From contig CAYGYT010000035.1 in the NCBI GenBank assembly GCA_964354215.1, forward strand, positions 1-21,261: 21,261 bases of DNA, given 5' to 3'. The notes under the pieces are model-generated. The model worked only from the letters and a program-made list of their open reading frames with translations. It was not told where the DNA came from and ran no database searches. The first letter of the stretch is position 1. Every line of letters starts with the position of its first letter. This DNA comes from CAVRZR01 sp964354215. Its GTDB lineage: Bacteria > Actinomycetota > Coriobacteriia > Anaerosomatales > CAVRZR01. The translations under genes were made by a program, and so were the position numbers. Positions 1 to 6,686 of the stretch are shown in pieces.

Positions 1-164
1 CCCACGACGAAGAGCACGACGTCGGCGAGGATCGTCAAGACGAGCGCGAGGACGCCGAGTGCCACGGCCAGCGGCCAGAGCAGGAAGAGTGGCAGCCACA
101 GGTGGAAGGGGCGGCGCTCGGACGATGCGATGCGCAGGTCGAGCATTGCCGGGGGGACGTTCAT
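1..164 (-). CDS. Membrane protein, N-terminal part only (runs off the left edge)
   Basis: The first 54 codons of a gene read leftward from an ATG at 164. A short polar N-terminus with several arginines is followed by a hydrophobic stretch from about residue 22 that looks like one or two closely spaced transmembrane helices (HLWLPLFLLWPLAVALGVLA and onward). The start codon overlaps the stop of the upstream regulator gene in an ATGA (161-164), so the two are probably translated together and cotranscribed from the promoter at 554-582. I do not recognise the family from this fragment. Small membrane proteins next to DUF2089 regulators are plausible targets or partners of the regulator, but that is inference from position alone. 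Confidence 0.75.
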   Translation of the reverse strand, partial: MNVPPAMLDLRIASSERRPFHLWLPLFLLWPLAVALGVLALVLTILADVVLFVV

Positions 165-520
165 CGCCGAATCCTTTCCGCCGCTTCGTCCGCCGAGATC
201 TCGCCGCGCTCGAGCAGGTCCAAGACGTCGTCTCGCCCTGGGGAGGCCTCGACTTCGACCAGCTGCAGCTGCGCGATGATGCGGTTGAGGCGGCTCTTGA
301 CGGTGGGGTAGCTGATGCCGAAGGCCTTCTCCATGTCCTTGATCGAGCCGTGACTGCGGACGAACTCGCTCACGAATACCTGATCTTCGTAGCGTAGGCG
401 GGCGAGCGGCGGCAGCTCGAACTCACCCTGGATCGAGATGCCGGTGTCGGTCCGCACCTTGGTCACGACGAAGTGGCTCTCGCCGGTGAGGTCGGTCAGC
501 TCGTGCCAGTCGTTCGTCAT
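161..520 (-). CDS. DUF2089-like helix-turn-helix regulator
   Basis: A 119-residue soluble protein. The central segment (roughly residues 40-85) includes LARLRYEDQVFVSEFVRSHG, followed by KDMEKAFGISYPTVKSRLNR, and has the look of a helix-turn-helix of the sigma-70 region 4 kind found in DUF2089 proteins. The C-terminus ends in a short acidic helix (LLERGEISADEAAERIRR), a SHOCT-like segment also seen in that family. A cysteine-rich zinc-ribbon N-terminus, found in some DUF2089 members, is absent here. I chose the ATG at 520 rather than the one at 538 because GGAGGG lies six bases upstream of it. It is the first gene of a two-gene operon with the membrane protein and may regulate its own promoter, though no target is known. 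The family assignment rests on motif recognition only. Confidence 0.75.
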   Translation of the reverse strand: MTNDWHELTDLTGESHFVVTKVRTDTGISIQGEFELPPLARLRYEDQVFVSEFVRSHGSIKDMEKAFGISYPTVKSRLNRIIAQLQLVEVEASPGRDDVLDLLERGEISADEAAERIRR

Positions 521-553
521 GGAAAGCCCTCCACTCATTCAGTTGCCGAAACA

Positions 554-582
554 TGTATACCCAATATGCTAAAGAAAATCAA
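554..582 (-). promoter_or_regulatory. Sigma-70-type promoter for the DUF2089 operon
   Basis: On the minus strand a -35 box TTGATT (577-582) and a -10 box TATACA (554-559) are separated by exactly 17 bases. Transcription would start near 547, giving a leader of about 27 nucleotides with GGAGGG just before the ATG at 520. This is the clearest vegetative promoter in the window and sits in an unusually AT-rich island (about 541-610). Most other genes here have only a recognisable -10. Confidence 0.7.
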
Positions 583-606
583 TAGCAATATGATGAAACT
601 CAATAT
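562..606 (-). repeat. Repeated ATATTG motif around the DUF2089 promoter (candidate operator)
   Basis: ATATTG occurs three times on the minus strand (plus-strand CAATAT at 562-567, 586-591 and 601-606), with a near copy at 580-585. One copy falls between the -35 and -10 boxes and the others lie just upstream. That placement is what an autoregulatory site would show, but the copies are short and the spacing (24 and 15 bases) is irregular, so chance in an AT-rich stretch is possible. Confidence 0.3.
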
Positions 607-781
607 CCCACAGGAAGTCGGCGAAATCAGGTTCGGCTCCGCACCTACTCAATCGCGCCCAGGGTGCGCTGGACGCGGGTATGAAACGCTTGTAGTGAGG
701 CCGCTTGGCACCCGGTTCACTAGGGCCGGTCGGCGACCAAGTCACGAGTCCAGATCGGCCAAATGCGCGAAGGGGTGTGCC

Positions 782-1189
782 GTGGAAGAGCACGTCGAGT
801 TCATGGGGCTGGTCCTGGACGATGAGGGGCTTCACACGCCGGTGGGCCTGATGGCTCTCGGCGACTTGACGAGAGCCGAGTTCGCACGCGAGGTGGTCAG
901 GGACGGCGAGGGGCCGACCACCCAAGGAACGTCGGCTCCTGCGGTGATAGGAGGGGCCCTCGTCGGCGGGGCGCTGCTCGGAGGCGCTGGGGCGGTGGGC
1001 GGCGCGCTCCTCGGCTCGACGGTGAAGCAGGAGGTCCCCGGAACGCCGAGGTTCAGAACTGCATCGGTGAAGCTCGTCTTCGAGACGCAGTCGTCCGACT
1101 TCTCGATGGAGATTCCACGCGACAAGGAAGTGGGCGCGCACAAGTTCGCCCAGACTGTCGAGCGGGCCATGAAGAAGCACAGACGCTGA
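782..1189 (+). CDS. Small protein with a glycine-zipper membrane segment, function unknown
   Basis: A 135-residue protein. Residues 1-45 are mixed polar and acidic. Residues 52-81 are an Ala/Gly/Leu/Val stretch with regular G-G spacing (APAVIGGALVGGALLGGAGA and on), a glycine-zipper pattern that usually packs in a membrane. Residues 90-135 form a compact alpha/beta-looking tail with a basic end (KKHRR). I chose the GTG at 782 because AAGGGG lies six bases upstream and coding quality starts there; the frame is open further upstream, but that part looks non-coding. It stands alone on the plus strand, divergent from the DUF2089 operon. I do not recognise the family. A membrane-associated or PH-like sensing role would be guesswork. 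Confidence 0.7.
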   Translation: MEEHVEFMGLVLDDEGLHTPVGLMALGDLTRAEFAREVVRDGEGPTTQGTSAPAVIGGALVGGALLGGAGAVGGALLGSTVKQEVPGTPRFRTASVKLVFETQSSDFSMEIPRDKEVGAHKFAQTVERAMKKHRR

Positions 1190-1364
1190 GGCGCGGCTGG
1201 TGCCGAGCGCTGCGTCAAGGCGCTGCGCGCAGGAACCGATACTGTAGAGGCGCGCGTGGTTGCGCCACGACTCGCTTGAGCACGTCCGAGTACCGAAACT
1301 CGCTCGGGCTGCCTATGCTTGACGGCAACGCAACGAAGAAGACCAACGAAGGAGAAGCGTGCTG

Positions 1365-2582
1365 ATGCGTGGTCGATTCGGCTTGATGCGCTTGCTCGCC
1401 GCGAGCATCCTGGTTCTCGGGCACGGAACAGCCGCGACGCCGACTCTTGTCTTGGCGTCGGTGGTGCCGGTGTCTTGGGCGACCCAGCGGCTCTCGACGC
1501 AGCGCTCTCAGGCGCTGCAGACCGCCCCACTGAAAGTCGCCACAACCGTATTCAAGAGCGGCGCACTGACGTGCGTCCAGGGCACGGTCACCAACGAGAA
1601 CTCCTACGCGGTCAACTACCCTCAGGTCAGCATCACCCTCAAGGACGCCGGCGGCACCGCTGTGGGCAACTACACCGGCATCGCCGGAGGGTATAGAGCG
1701 GGCCCCGGCGAGAAGCTGCCATTCGGCCGGACCTTCGACGTGTTCACGTCCGACGCATCGCAGTTGACAGCTATCGTGACTGCCACGGCGTACCGGGAGT
1801 TCGAGCCCCTGCCCGTGACCCTTGCAGAGGTCGAGACGTCCTACGCTCCAAGTGGAGGACTGCGTCTCTACAAGAGCACGTTCCGCAACGATTCGCCGTA
1901 CGCCGTGGAGGGACCCACGGTAGCAGGCTGGGAACTTGATGCGAGCGGTGGCCTCATCGACACCTTCTTCGCGCACGACTGGGTGGTGATCCCCCCGGGT
2001 GGGATCTTCAGAACCACCTACACCGGCTTCGCTTCCTTCGCGCTCCCCGCGTCCGTGAAGGTCTGGTGCCAGGCGAGGCCGCTGGGAATCGCATCGCCGA
2101 CCGTCACGATTGCGGGAGTGCCCACCGGCTGGTCGCGATCGAACGTCACCTTCACCCTGACGTCGTCGGACGCAGCATCGCGGCCCTACTACCGCATCGG
2201 CGGTATCGGCGCCGAACTCGTCCCCTACGTGGCACCGGTGACGATCTCAAGCGAGGGGCGGACGACCGTCGAGTACACGTCCGTAAACGGCGGTCTTCAA
2301 GGCCCGATTGCCACCGCGGTCGTGGCCATCGACAAGACGGCACCGCGCACCGTCTCGAACACCCGGTCAAGCTATCGGGGCAGCGCGACGATCACGCTCA
2401 CTCCCAGGGATTCCGTCTCGGGCGTGCTCGATACCCGCTATCGCGTTGACTCGGGAACCTGGCGGGCGGGTACGAGGGTCATCGTGCGCAGCCTCGGGAG
2501 ACACACGCTTCGGTTCTACTCGCGTGACAAAGCAGGCAACGCCGAGCAGGTGCGGACGGCGTCCTTCACCATCACGCGGTAG
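1365..2582 (+). CDS. Secreted multi-domain beta-sandwich protein (FxLYD-like and OmpL47-like repeats)
   Basis: A 405-residue exported protein. The N-terminus has Arg residues followed by a hydrophobic signal segment (LLAASILVLGHG and on) within the first 35 or so residues. Two consecutive beta domains follow: roughly residues 55-150 (CVQGTVTNENSYAVNYPQVS) and 155-245 (RNDSPYAVEG), both resembling FxLYD-type domains with their 'N-x-S-x-Y-A-V' pattern. Two further repeats, about 248-325 and 328-405, have the GWSRSNVTFTLTSSD / YYRIGG and ATITLTPRD / TRYRVD pattern of OmpL47-type domains common in actinobacterial surface proteins. No anchor or sorting signal is visible. AAGGAG at 1349-1354 serves either the ATG at 1365 (spacing 10) or a GTG at 1359 (spacing 4); I prefer the ATG. 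The role is likely extracellular binding or structure, and the ligand is unknown. Confidence 0.75.
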   Translation: MRGRFGLMRLLAASILVLGHGTAATPTLVLASVVPVSWATQRLSTQRSQALQTAPLKVATTVFKSGALTCVQGTVTNENSYAVNYPQVSITLKDAGGTAVGNYTGIAGGYRAGPGEKLPFGRTFDVFTSDASQLTAIVTATAYREFEPLPVTLAEVETSYAPSGGLRLYKSTFRNDSPYAVEGPTVAGWELDASGGLIDTFFAHDWVVIPPGGIFRTTYTGFASFALPASVKVWCQARPLGIASPTVTIAGVPTGWSRSNVTFTLTSSDAASRPYYRIGGIGAELVPYVAPVTISSEGRTTVEYTSVNGGLQGPIATAVVAIDKTAPRTVSNTRSSYRGSATITLTPRDSVSGVLDTRYRVDSGTWRAGTRVIVRSLGRHTLRFYSRDKAGNAEQVRTASFTITR

Positions 2583-2586
2583 GGCG

Positions 2587-2724
2587 ATGACCGCCGCCGG
2601 TAAGCCCGACGAGCCGACAAATCCGGACGCCGTGTTTGCGCGCTCGTTCGCTGTCGGGTGCGGTGTGCTGTTCTTCTCGTTCCTGCTCCTGTGGGCGCTC
2701 GTGTACCTCTTCTGGATGCGCTGA
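2587..2724 (+). CDS. 45-residue single-pass membrane microprotein
   Basis: The ATG begins four bases after the stop of the secreted protein gene, so translation is probably coupled. The first 20 residues are polar (MTAAGKPDEPTNPDAVFARS), and the rest is one strong hydrophobic helix (VGCGVLFFSFLLLWALVYLF) ending in WMR. The reading frame is open further upstream, but only this part has clear protein character. I do not recognise it. Position suggests a partner for, or simple cotranscription with, the exported protein. The ribosome site is weak (TAGGGCG), which fits coupling. Confidence 0.55.
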   Translation: MTAAGKPDEPTNPDAVFARSFAVGCGVLFFSFLLLWALVYLFWMR

Positions 2725-2848
2725 GGGCCGTCGAGCGTGGATCACGTCGCCGCCTGTGCGACGATACCGGGGTGAAGCGAGGGCACGTGTCGGAGCGTCT
2801 TGCTCGGCAGTGGCTCGTGTCGCGTGAGACCGGGGAAGGAGGCGCCGA

Positions 2849-3292
2849 GTGAACAAGGACTTCATCAATCAGGAGATCGAGAAGGCCATGCGAGCCCACG
2901 ACAAGCCTCGGCTGTCGATCCTTCGGCTCGTGAGAAACGAGATCGACACGAAGGAGAAGGCGGACAAGCGGCTACTCTCGGACGAAGAAGTGGTCGCTGC
3001 CGTGAAGAAGGTCCTCAAGCAGACGGGCGAGACGCTCGACGGCTCTGTCAAGGCCGGCACGAACGAAGCGCGCACGGCCCTTCTACAGGAGCAGGTCGAT
3101 ATCCTCAGCGAGTACCTGCCGCAGCAGGTGTGCGGCGACGAACTGCAGGCGCTGGTCGATCGCGTGCTTGCGGAGAACGGGTTCACCGAGAAGCGCGACA
3201 TGGGCAAGGCGATCGGGCTTGTCGTGGCCCAGACCGGTGGCAACTGCGACAAGGCCGCAGTCGCGCAGATCGTCGGCGCCCGTCTCTCCTAG
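2849..3292 (+). CDS. yqeY: GatB/YqeY domain protein
   Basis: A 147-residue, mostly helical, charged protein matching the YqeY family over its whole length. Recognisable parts are the N-terminal helix with RLSILRLVRNEI (about residues 24-35), then LLQEQVDILSEYLPQQ (about 78-93) and the C-terminal GKAIGLVVAQTGGNCDKAAV (about 119-138). The same fold forms the tRNA-binding tail of the GatB subunit of Asp/Glu-tRNA amidotransferase. Stand-alone YqeY proteins are widespread, and their exact role is not settled. The GTG start has an ideal AAGGAGG six bases upstream (2836-2842). The gene stands alone, 124 bases after the microprotein gene. Confidence 0.93.
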   Translation: MNKDFINQEIEKAMRAHDKPRLSILRLVRNEIDTKEKADKRLLSDEEVVAAVKKVLKQTGETLDGSVKAGTNEARTALLQEQVDILSEYLPQQVCGDELQALVDRVLAENGFTEKRDMGKAIGLVVAQTGGNCDKAAVAQIVGARLS

Positions 3293-3354
3293 CCTGGAAC
3301 CCGCGTATCCCGGTCCGGGTGCCGATGGACGCTACCTTGCTCGCCGACGCCGGG

Positions 3355-3370
3355 GCGCTGCCTACAGCGC
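3355..3370. other. Inverted repeat between convergent genes
   Basis: GCGCTG-CCTA-CAGCGC forms a perfect six-base stem with a four-base loop in the 69-base gap between yqeY and the convergent GNAT gene. The GNAT stop codon (minus strand TAG at 3362-3364) sits in the loop. There is no U-run on either side, so it is at most a weak bidirectional terminator. Confidence 0.3.
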
Positions 3371-4519
3371 GACCTCGTAGATCCGCCAGGTCTTGTAGCG
3401 CTTCCCGCCGAAGCTGGTTGCCGCTCGCAGGATAAGGTCGTTGTCCTCGAGAAGCAGCGATGCTTCGATAGTGCGGTAGCCGTTCGCCGTCGCGTACTGG
3501 TACGTCTCCTCGAAGAGCAGCGCGTCGATGCCGCGCACGCGGTAGCCAGGCTTGATGCCGAAGAACATCAGTCGCAGGCGCGGTATGCGTCGACGCATCG
3601 CGAGCACGCGGGCGATGCGCACGGGATCTGAATCGCCGAGAACGCCCCACCGCGGCCTGAGCGCCCAATTTGGGTCCGGGAACGCGCCGAGCATCGCGAC
3701 CGGCTCGCCGTCGACGGCGGCAAAGCGAATGAGACCCGGGTCGATGATGGGCTTGAGCGTGTCACCGATCGTCTCGGCTTCGGCGTCGGTGACCGGCAGG
3801 AAGCCCCAGTTCGCGGACCACGCGTCGTTGTATACGTGAATCACCTGCGTTATCTCGGCGGTGAACTCCGGCATCCGCATCGTGCGCGTCTGCACGCGGT
3901 TGCGAACGCGCACCGATCGCGCGACATCGGCGAGGCGATCAGCGGGAACGTCGGCCAGATCGATGAGGTAGGCGTGGTAGTCCTTGACCTTCGAGGCGCC
4001 CCAACGCTCGAGCAGCTCCCCGTAGTAGGGCGGGTTGTGCGTGCATTCGACGGTTGGTGGCGTGTCGAACCCGTCGATCAGCACGCCCTGTCGCTCGTAC
4101 GTTGCGTTAGAGTACTCGCCCGGCCCGCGCATCGCGGTCATGCCGCGCGCCGCGACCCAGTCGCGCGCTGCGTCGAGCAGCGCCGAGGCCGCCTCGAAGT
4201 CGTCTTCGGCCTCGAAGAAGCCGAAGAACCCCAGCTTCGCGCCGTAGTAGTCGTTGAACCGCCGGTTCACGCACGCCGAGACGCGACCGACCACCCGCGA
4301 GCCGCGCCGGGCGAGGAAGTGCGTGACTTCGGCCTGTTGGTGGTAGGGGTGTGCCGCCGTAAGCAGGCCGACCGTGCCGAGGAGCCGGTTGCCGAGGTAG
4401 TCGGCATTGAGAGGAGGCGTCCAGTTGGGGTCGCCGCGATACAACCGCCACGGCAACGCGACGAACTCGCGAATGCGCGGATCACCCAGGCCGAACTGCT
4501 CGACCCTCAAGGACTCCAT
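3362..4519 (-). CDS. GNAT-fold N-acetyltransferase-like protein (about 385 aa)
   Basis: A 385-residue cytosolic protein built like a double GNAT fold. The N-terminal half (about 1-185) contains FLARRGSRVVGRVSACVNRR, FFGFFEAEDD and a MRGPGEYSN...GVLIDGFDTPP...NPPYYGELLE segment. This last pattern is characteristic of a widespread family of roughly 370-residue acetyltransferase-like proteins of unknown substrate. The C-terminal half (about 190-385) holds the second GNAT-like unit, with FGIKPGYRVRGIDALLFEE followed by a terminal strand-helix. The ATG at 4519 is preceded by TAAGG seven bases upstream. It starts 47 bases after the PAP2 gene on the same strand and is probably the last gene of an arcC-PAP2-GNAT operon. 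No substrate can be inferred. Confidence 0.8.
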   Translation of the reverse strand: MESLRVEQFGLGDPRIREFVALPWRLYRGDPNWTPPLNADYLGNRLLGTVGLLTAAHPYHQQAEVTHFLARRGSRVVGRVSACVNRRFNDYYGAKLGFFGFFEAEDDFEAASALLDAARDWVAARGMTAMRGPGEYSNATYERQGVLIDGFDTPPTVECTHNPPYYGELLERWGASKVKDYHAYLIDLADVPADRLADVARSVRVRNRVQTRTMRMPEFTAEITQVIHVYNDAWSANWGFLPVTDAEAETIGDTLKPIIDPGLIRFAAVDGEPVAMLGAFPDPNWALRPRWGVLGDSDPVRIARVLAMRRRIPRLRLMFFGIKPGYRVRGIDALLFEETYQYATANGYRTIEASLLLEDNDLILRAATSFGGKRYKTWRIYEVAL

Positions 4520-4566
4520 GTGCTGACCTTAGCAGAGGCGGCCCGCGTCTTGGCAGGAAGTGAGCG

Positions 4567-5196
4567 TCACGGGGTGACTAAGGGCTTGAGCCAGTCGAAG
4601 AGCCGGCCGTCGGCGTACTCGTGGTAGACGAAGTACGAGAGCAGCAGTCCGCCGACGATGTCGATCGAGTAGTGACCGTGCGACAGCAGCATGGCGCCGC
4701 ACACCACCACGACCAGCACATTCATCACCGCGCGCAGCCGGGGTGCCTCGGATTCGTCGACGAAGAGACAGAACAGGAGGGCTGAGGCTGCGTGGCCCGA
4801 GGGGAACTCACCGTTCTGTGTGACACGGACGATCCCGTGAAACGCGCCGTTCCCGAGGGGTCCGGCAAGAGGCGTGAGGTTGATGATGAACGCTCGGAGG
4901 AGCTCCATGATGCTGAACAGCGCAATCATCTTCGGCAGCTCGCGCACGTGACCGCGCGCCACGTACCAGATGAGGAGTGCGAGCTCCGTGAGGAGCGCGA
5001 TGTCGGTGACGTACTGCATCCACTGCACGTAGGGCAGCGTGTCGAAGAGCAGGTCGGGAGGCAGGGGTCGATCGGGGAAGCGTGCGGCGATGAAGGTGCT
5101 CGACGCCCTGGAGGCCAGGAACGCCGCGATGAGCAGCCCGCCCGATACGACCAGGCTGCGGGTCCAGTTCGAGCGCTCGGCCCGCGGCGCGTGCAT
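4567..5196 (-). CDS. PAP2-superfamily membrane phosphatase (sphingomyelin-synthase-like subtype)
   Basis: A 209-residue integral membrane protein with about six transmembrane helices. It carries the phosphatase signature in two parts: FPSGHAASALL (about residues 131-141, His135) and LSHGHYSIDIVGGLL (about 171-185, His175 and Asp179). The SGHA plus HYSID layout resembles the PAP2_C/sphingomyelin-synthase-like branch more than the classical three-motif KXXXXXXRP type, and I see no N-terminal KX6RP motif. Substrates are probably lipid phosphates or phospholipid head groups at the membrane. The start codon shares one base with the carbamate kinase stop (TGATG, 5194-5198) and has no good ribosome site of its own, so it depends on translational coupling. 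Confidence 0.85.
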   Translation of the reverse strand: MHAPRAERSNWTRSLVVSGGLLIAAFLASRASSTFIAARFPDRPLPPDLLFDTLPYVQWMQYVTDIALLTELALLIWYVARGHVRELPKMIALFSIMELLRAFIINLTPLAGPLGNGAFHGIVRVTQNGEFPSGHAASALLFCLFVDESEAPRLRAVMNVLVVVVCGAMLLSHGHYSIDIVGGLLLSYFVYHEYADGRLFDWLKPLVTP

Positions 5197-6116
5197 CAGC
5201 GGCTGGCCACGACGTTGGTGCCCGCCGAGCCGTCCACGATCTGCTCGATGTCGGCCAAGGCGCCGATGGCGGCTCGCCCGCCAGTCTGCTCTACAAAACG
5301 GACGGCGGCCTCGACCTTGGGACCCATCGAGCCGGCCGGGAACGGCATCGCCCGCAGCTCGTCCGCTGTCACGGTGTCAAGGCGGCGCTGGTTCAAGGTG
5401 CCCCAATCCAGGTAGACGCCGTCGACGTCGGTCGCCATCACGAAGAGGTCCGCCTTGAGTTCTCGAGCGAGCAAGCCGCTTGCGAGGTCCTTGTCGATGA
5501 CCGCCTCCACTCCCACGAGGGTCGGGCCGTCTTCGCCGGGCTTGAACATCGTCGGCACACCGCCTCCGCCGGCGCAGATCACGATGACGTGTCGTTCCAG
5601 CAGCCACCGTATCGGGCGGATCTCGAAGATCTGCTTGGGCTCGGGCGACGGCACCACGCGGCGCCAGTGCCTCCCGTCGCGTTTGAAGACCCAGCCCTTC
5701 TCGGCCGCGATGGCATCGGCGTGCTTCTTGTCGTAGATGGGACCCACGTATTTGGTCGGATCCTCGAATGCCGGGTCTGCCGGGTCGACCTCGACCATCG
5801 TGAGTATGGTCGCGAACGGCATCTCTGGCGGCAGTAGGTTACCGAGCTCCTGCTCGACGAGGTAGCCGATCATGCCCTCGGTCTGAGCGCCGAGAACGTC
5901 GAGCGGGCACGTGTCGACCTCGTCGTACGCTGCAGCCTGCAACGCGAGTAGACCCACCTGTGGTCCGTTCCCGTGCGAGATGACGAGTTCGTGCTCCATG
6001 GCCACAGGCGCGAGTGCGTGCGCGGCGATCCGGACGTTCTCGCGCTGCACGTCTGTCGTCATCGGCTGGCCACGCTTGAGCAACGCGTTCCCGCCGAGGG
6101 CTACCACTACCCTCAC
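5196..6116 (-). CDS. arcC: Carbamate kinase
   Basis: A 306-residue protein matching carbamate kinases in length and in every main motif. These are VVVALGGNALLKRG at the N-terminus (nucleotide/carbamate site, residues 3-16), ISHGNGPQVGLLALQ (46-60), AGGGGVPT in the middle, VEAVIDKDLAS and the C-terminal MPFPAGSMGPKVEAA. It catalyses the reversible transfer between carbamoyl phosphate plus ADP and carbamate plus ATP, in fermentative arginine, citrulline, agmatine or purine breakdown. I chose the GTG at 6116 because the open frame upstream lacks family character and AGAGGA lies about seven bases before it. No arginine deiminase or carbamoyltransferase is in the window. It leads the operon with the PAP2 and GNAT genes. 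Direct repeats of GTCACG (6220-6225, 6230-6235) lie upstream. Confidence 0.96.
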   Translation of the reverse strand: MRVVVALGGNALLKRGQPMTTDVQRENVRIAAHALAPVAMEHELVISHGNGPQVGLLALQAAAYDEVDTCPLDVLGAQTEGMIGYLVEQELGNLLPPEMPFATILTMVEVDPADPAFEDPTKYVGPIYDKKHADAIAAEKGWVFKRDGRHWRRVVPSPEPKQIFEIRPIRWLLERHVIVICAGGGGVPTMFKPGEDGPTLVGVEAVIDKDLASGLLARELKADLFVMATDVDGVYLDWGTLNQRRLDTVTADELRAMPFPAGSMGPKVEAAVRFVEQTGGRAAIGALADIEQIVDGSAGTNVVASR

Positions 6117-6219
6117 TCTTCGATCCTCTTCCCCCGCTTTAGAGCCCGGCGACTGCCGCCGTCCCGATCTACGCGTCTTTGGGCCGATCGCGCCTGCACC
6201 CACGAACGTAGTATGCCTT

Positions 6220-6235
6220 GTCACGAGCAGTCACG
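6220..6235. repeat. Direct repeat GTCACG, 10-bp period, upstream of arcC
   Basis: GTCACG-AGCA-GTCACG gives two identical hexamers exactly one helical turn apart, about 105 bases upstream of the arcC start and 85 bases past the hutG remnant. This spacing fits a regulator binding two half-sites on one face of the DNA. There is no other support. Confidence 0.25.
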
Positions 6236-6299
6236 TTGGTCCTCAGGCTCTCTCCATCTCGCGGAACGAACACCGAGCCCGACCCGTTTCGCAGGGCGC

Positions 6300-6317
6300 C
6301 AGCACGCCTCCGTGCTG
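6300..6317 (-). terminator. Hairpin directly after the hutG remnant (possible relic terminator)
   Basis: CAGCACG-CCTC-CGTGCTG is a perfect seven-base stem with a four-base loop. It begins one base after the stop codon of the hutG remnant (6319-6321, minus strand). No U-run follows on the minus strand, which is common for terminators in GC-rich actinobacteria but weakens the call. Confidence 0.35.
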
Positions 6318-6318
6318 C

Positions 6319-6567
6319 TCAAGCCTCGCGGATGCCCAAACGCACATACACTCCTGCGGCCGCTTCCAGCACCAGCAACGCCGCGAGCCTCACGGTCCGC
6401 TGGTCCGGGGTGTCCGCCTCAGCGTCGATTTCGGTGATGTCCATCCCCCGCACACGCGGATCGCCGGCGAGTAGGAAGACCAGCTGCCGCAGCTCGTCTG
6501 CCGAGATTCCGCCGGGGGCCGCCGAGGGGCATCTCGTCACCTCTGACTCGGCGATGCGCTCGGCCAT
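6319..6567 (-). pseudogene. hutG: C-terminal remnant of formimidoylglutamase (hutG, arginase family)
   Basis: The frame from about 6531 to 6319 encodes roughly 70 residues that read as the last quarter of an arginase/agmatinase/formimidoylglutamase. PSAAPGGISADELRQLVFLL is followed by DPRVRGMDITEIDAEADTP and QRTVRLAALLVLEAAAG. The D-I-T-E-I-D core and the R-T-V-R-L-A-A helix are the family's C-terminal signature. The metal-binding His and Asp motifs that lie in the first three quarters of the family (about 320 residues in total) are missing. The frame opens with an ATG at 6567 that has no ribosome site, and the sequence before it is the hutH promoter region. It lies head to head with hutHUI, so the truncation replaced the front of hutG. 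Most likely a dead fragment; expression as a mini-protein is not supported. Confidence 0.72.
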
Positions 6568-6578
6568 ACTGTGTTTTG

Positions 6579-6597
6579 CGCATATACCGCATATACA
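6579..6597 (+). promoter_or_regulatory. Tandem CGCATATAC repeat and candidate -10 of the hut promoter
   Basis: CGCATATAC occurs twice with no gap (6579-6587 and 6588-6596). The second copy contains TATACA (6592-6597), a good -10 box, about 90 bases before the hutH start. No convincing -35 is visible; TGTGTT at 6570-6575 (16-base spacer) is the nearest. Two identical adjacent half-sites over a -10 look like a repressor target, and TATAC resembles the half-site of GntR/HutC-type regulators. No regulator gene is present in the window. Confidence 0.45.
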
Positions 6598-6686
6598 GGT
6601 GTGAACGTACCCCCAACAGAGGCTCGCGCGCACCCTTCGGTGCCGAATGCGAGCGCTCCGGCCGGAATGGAAGGCGCGACGCAACG

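Noticed and set aside
620..720. Possible tRNA-like arm (AGGTTCGGCTCCGCACCT)
   Set aside because: The T-arm stem does not pair as a tRNA would, and no anticodon or D arm can be folded around it. It is a short imperfect inverted repeat.
1255..1269. CGTGG-TTGCG-CCACG hairpin after the glycine-zipper gene
   Set aside because: Five-base stem, 66 bases from the stop codon, no U-run. Too weak to call a terminator in GC-rich DNA.
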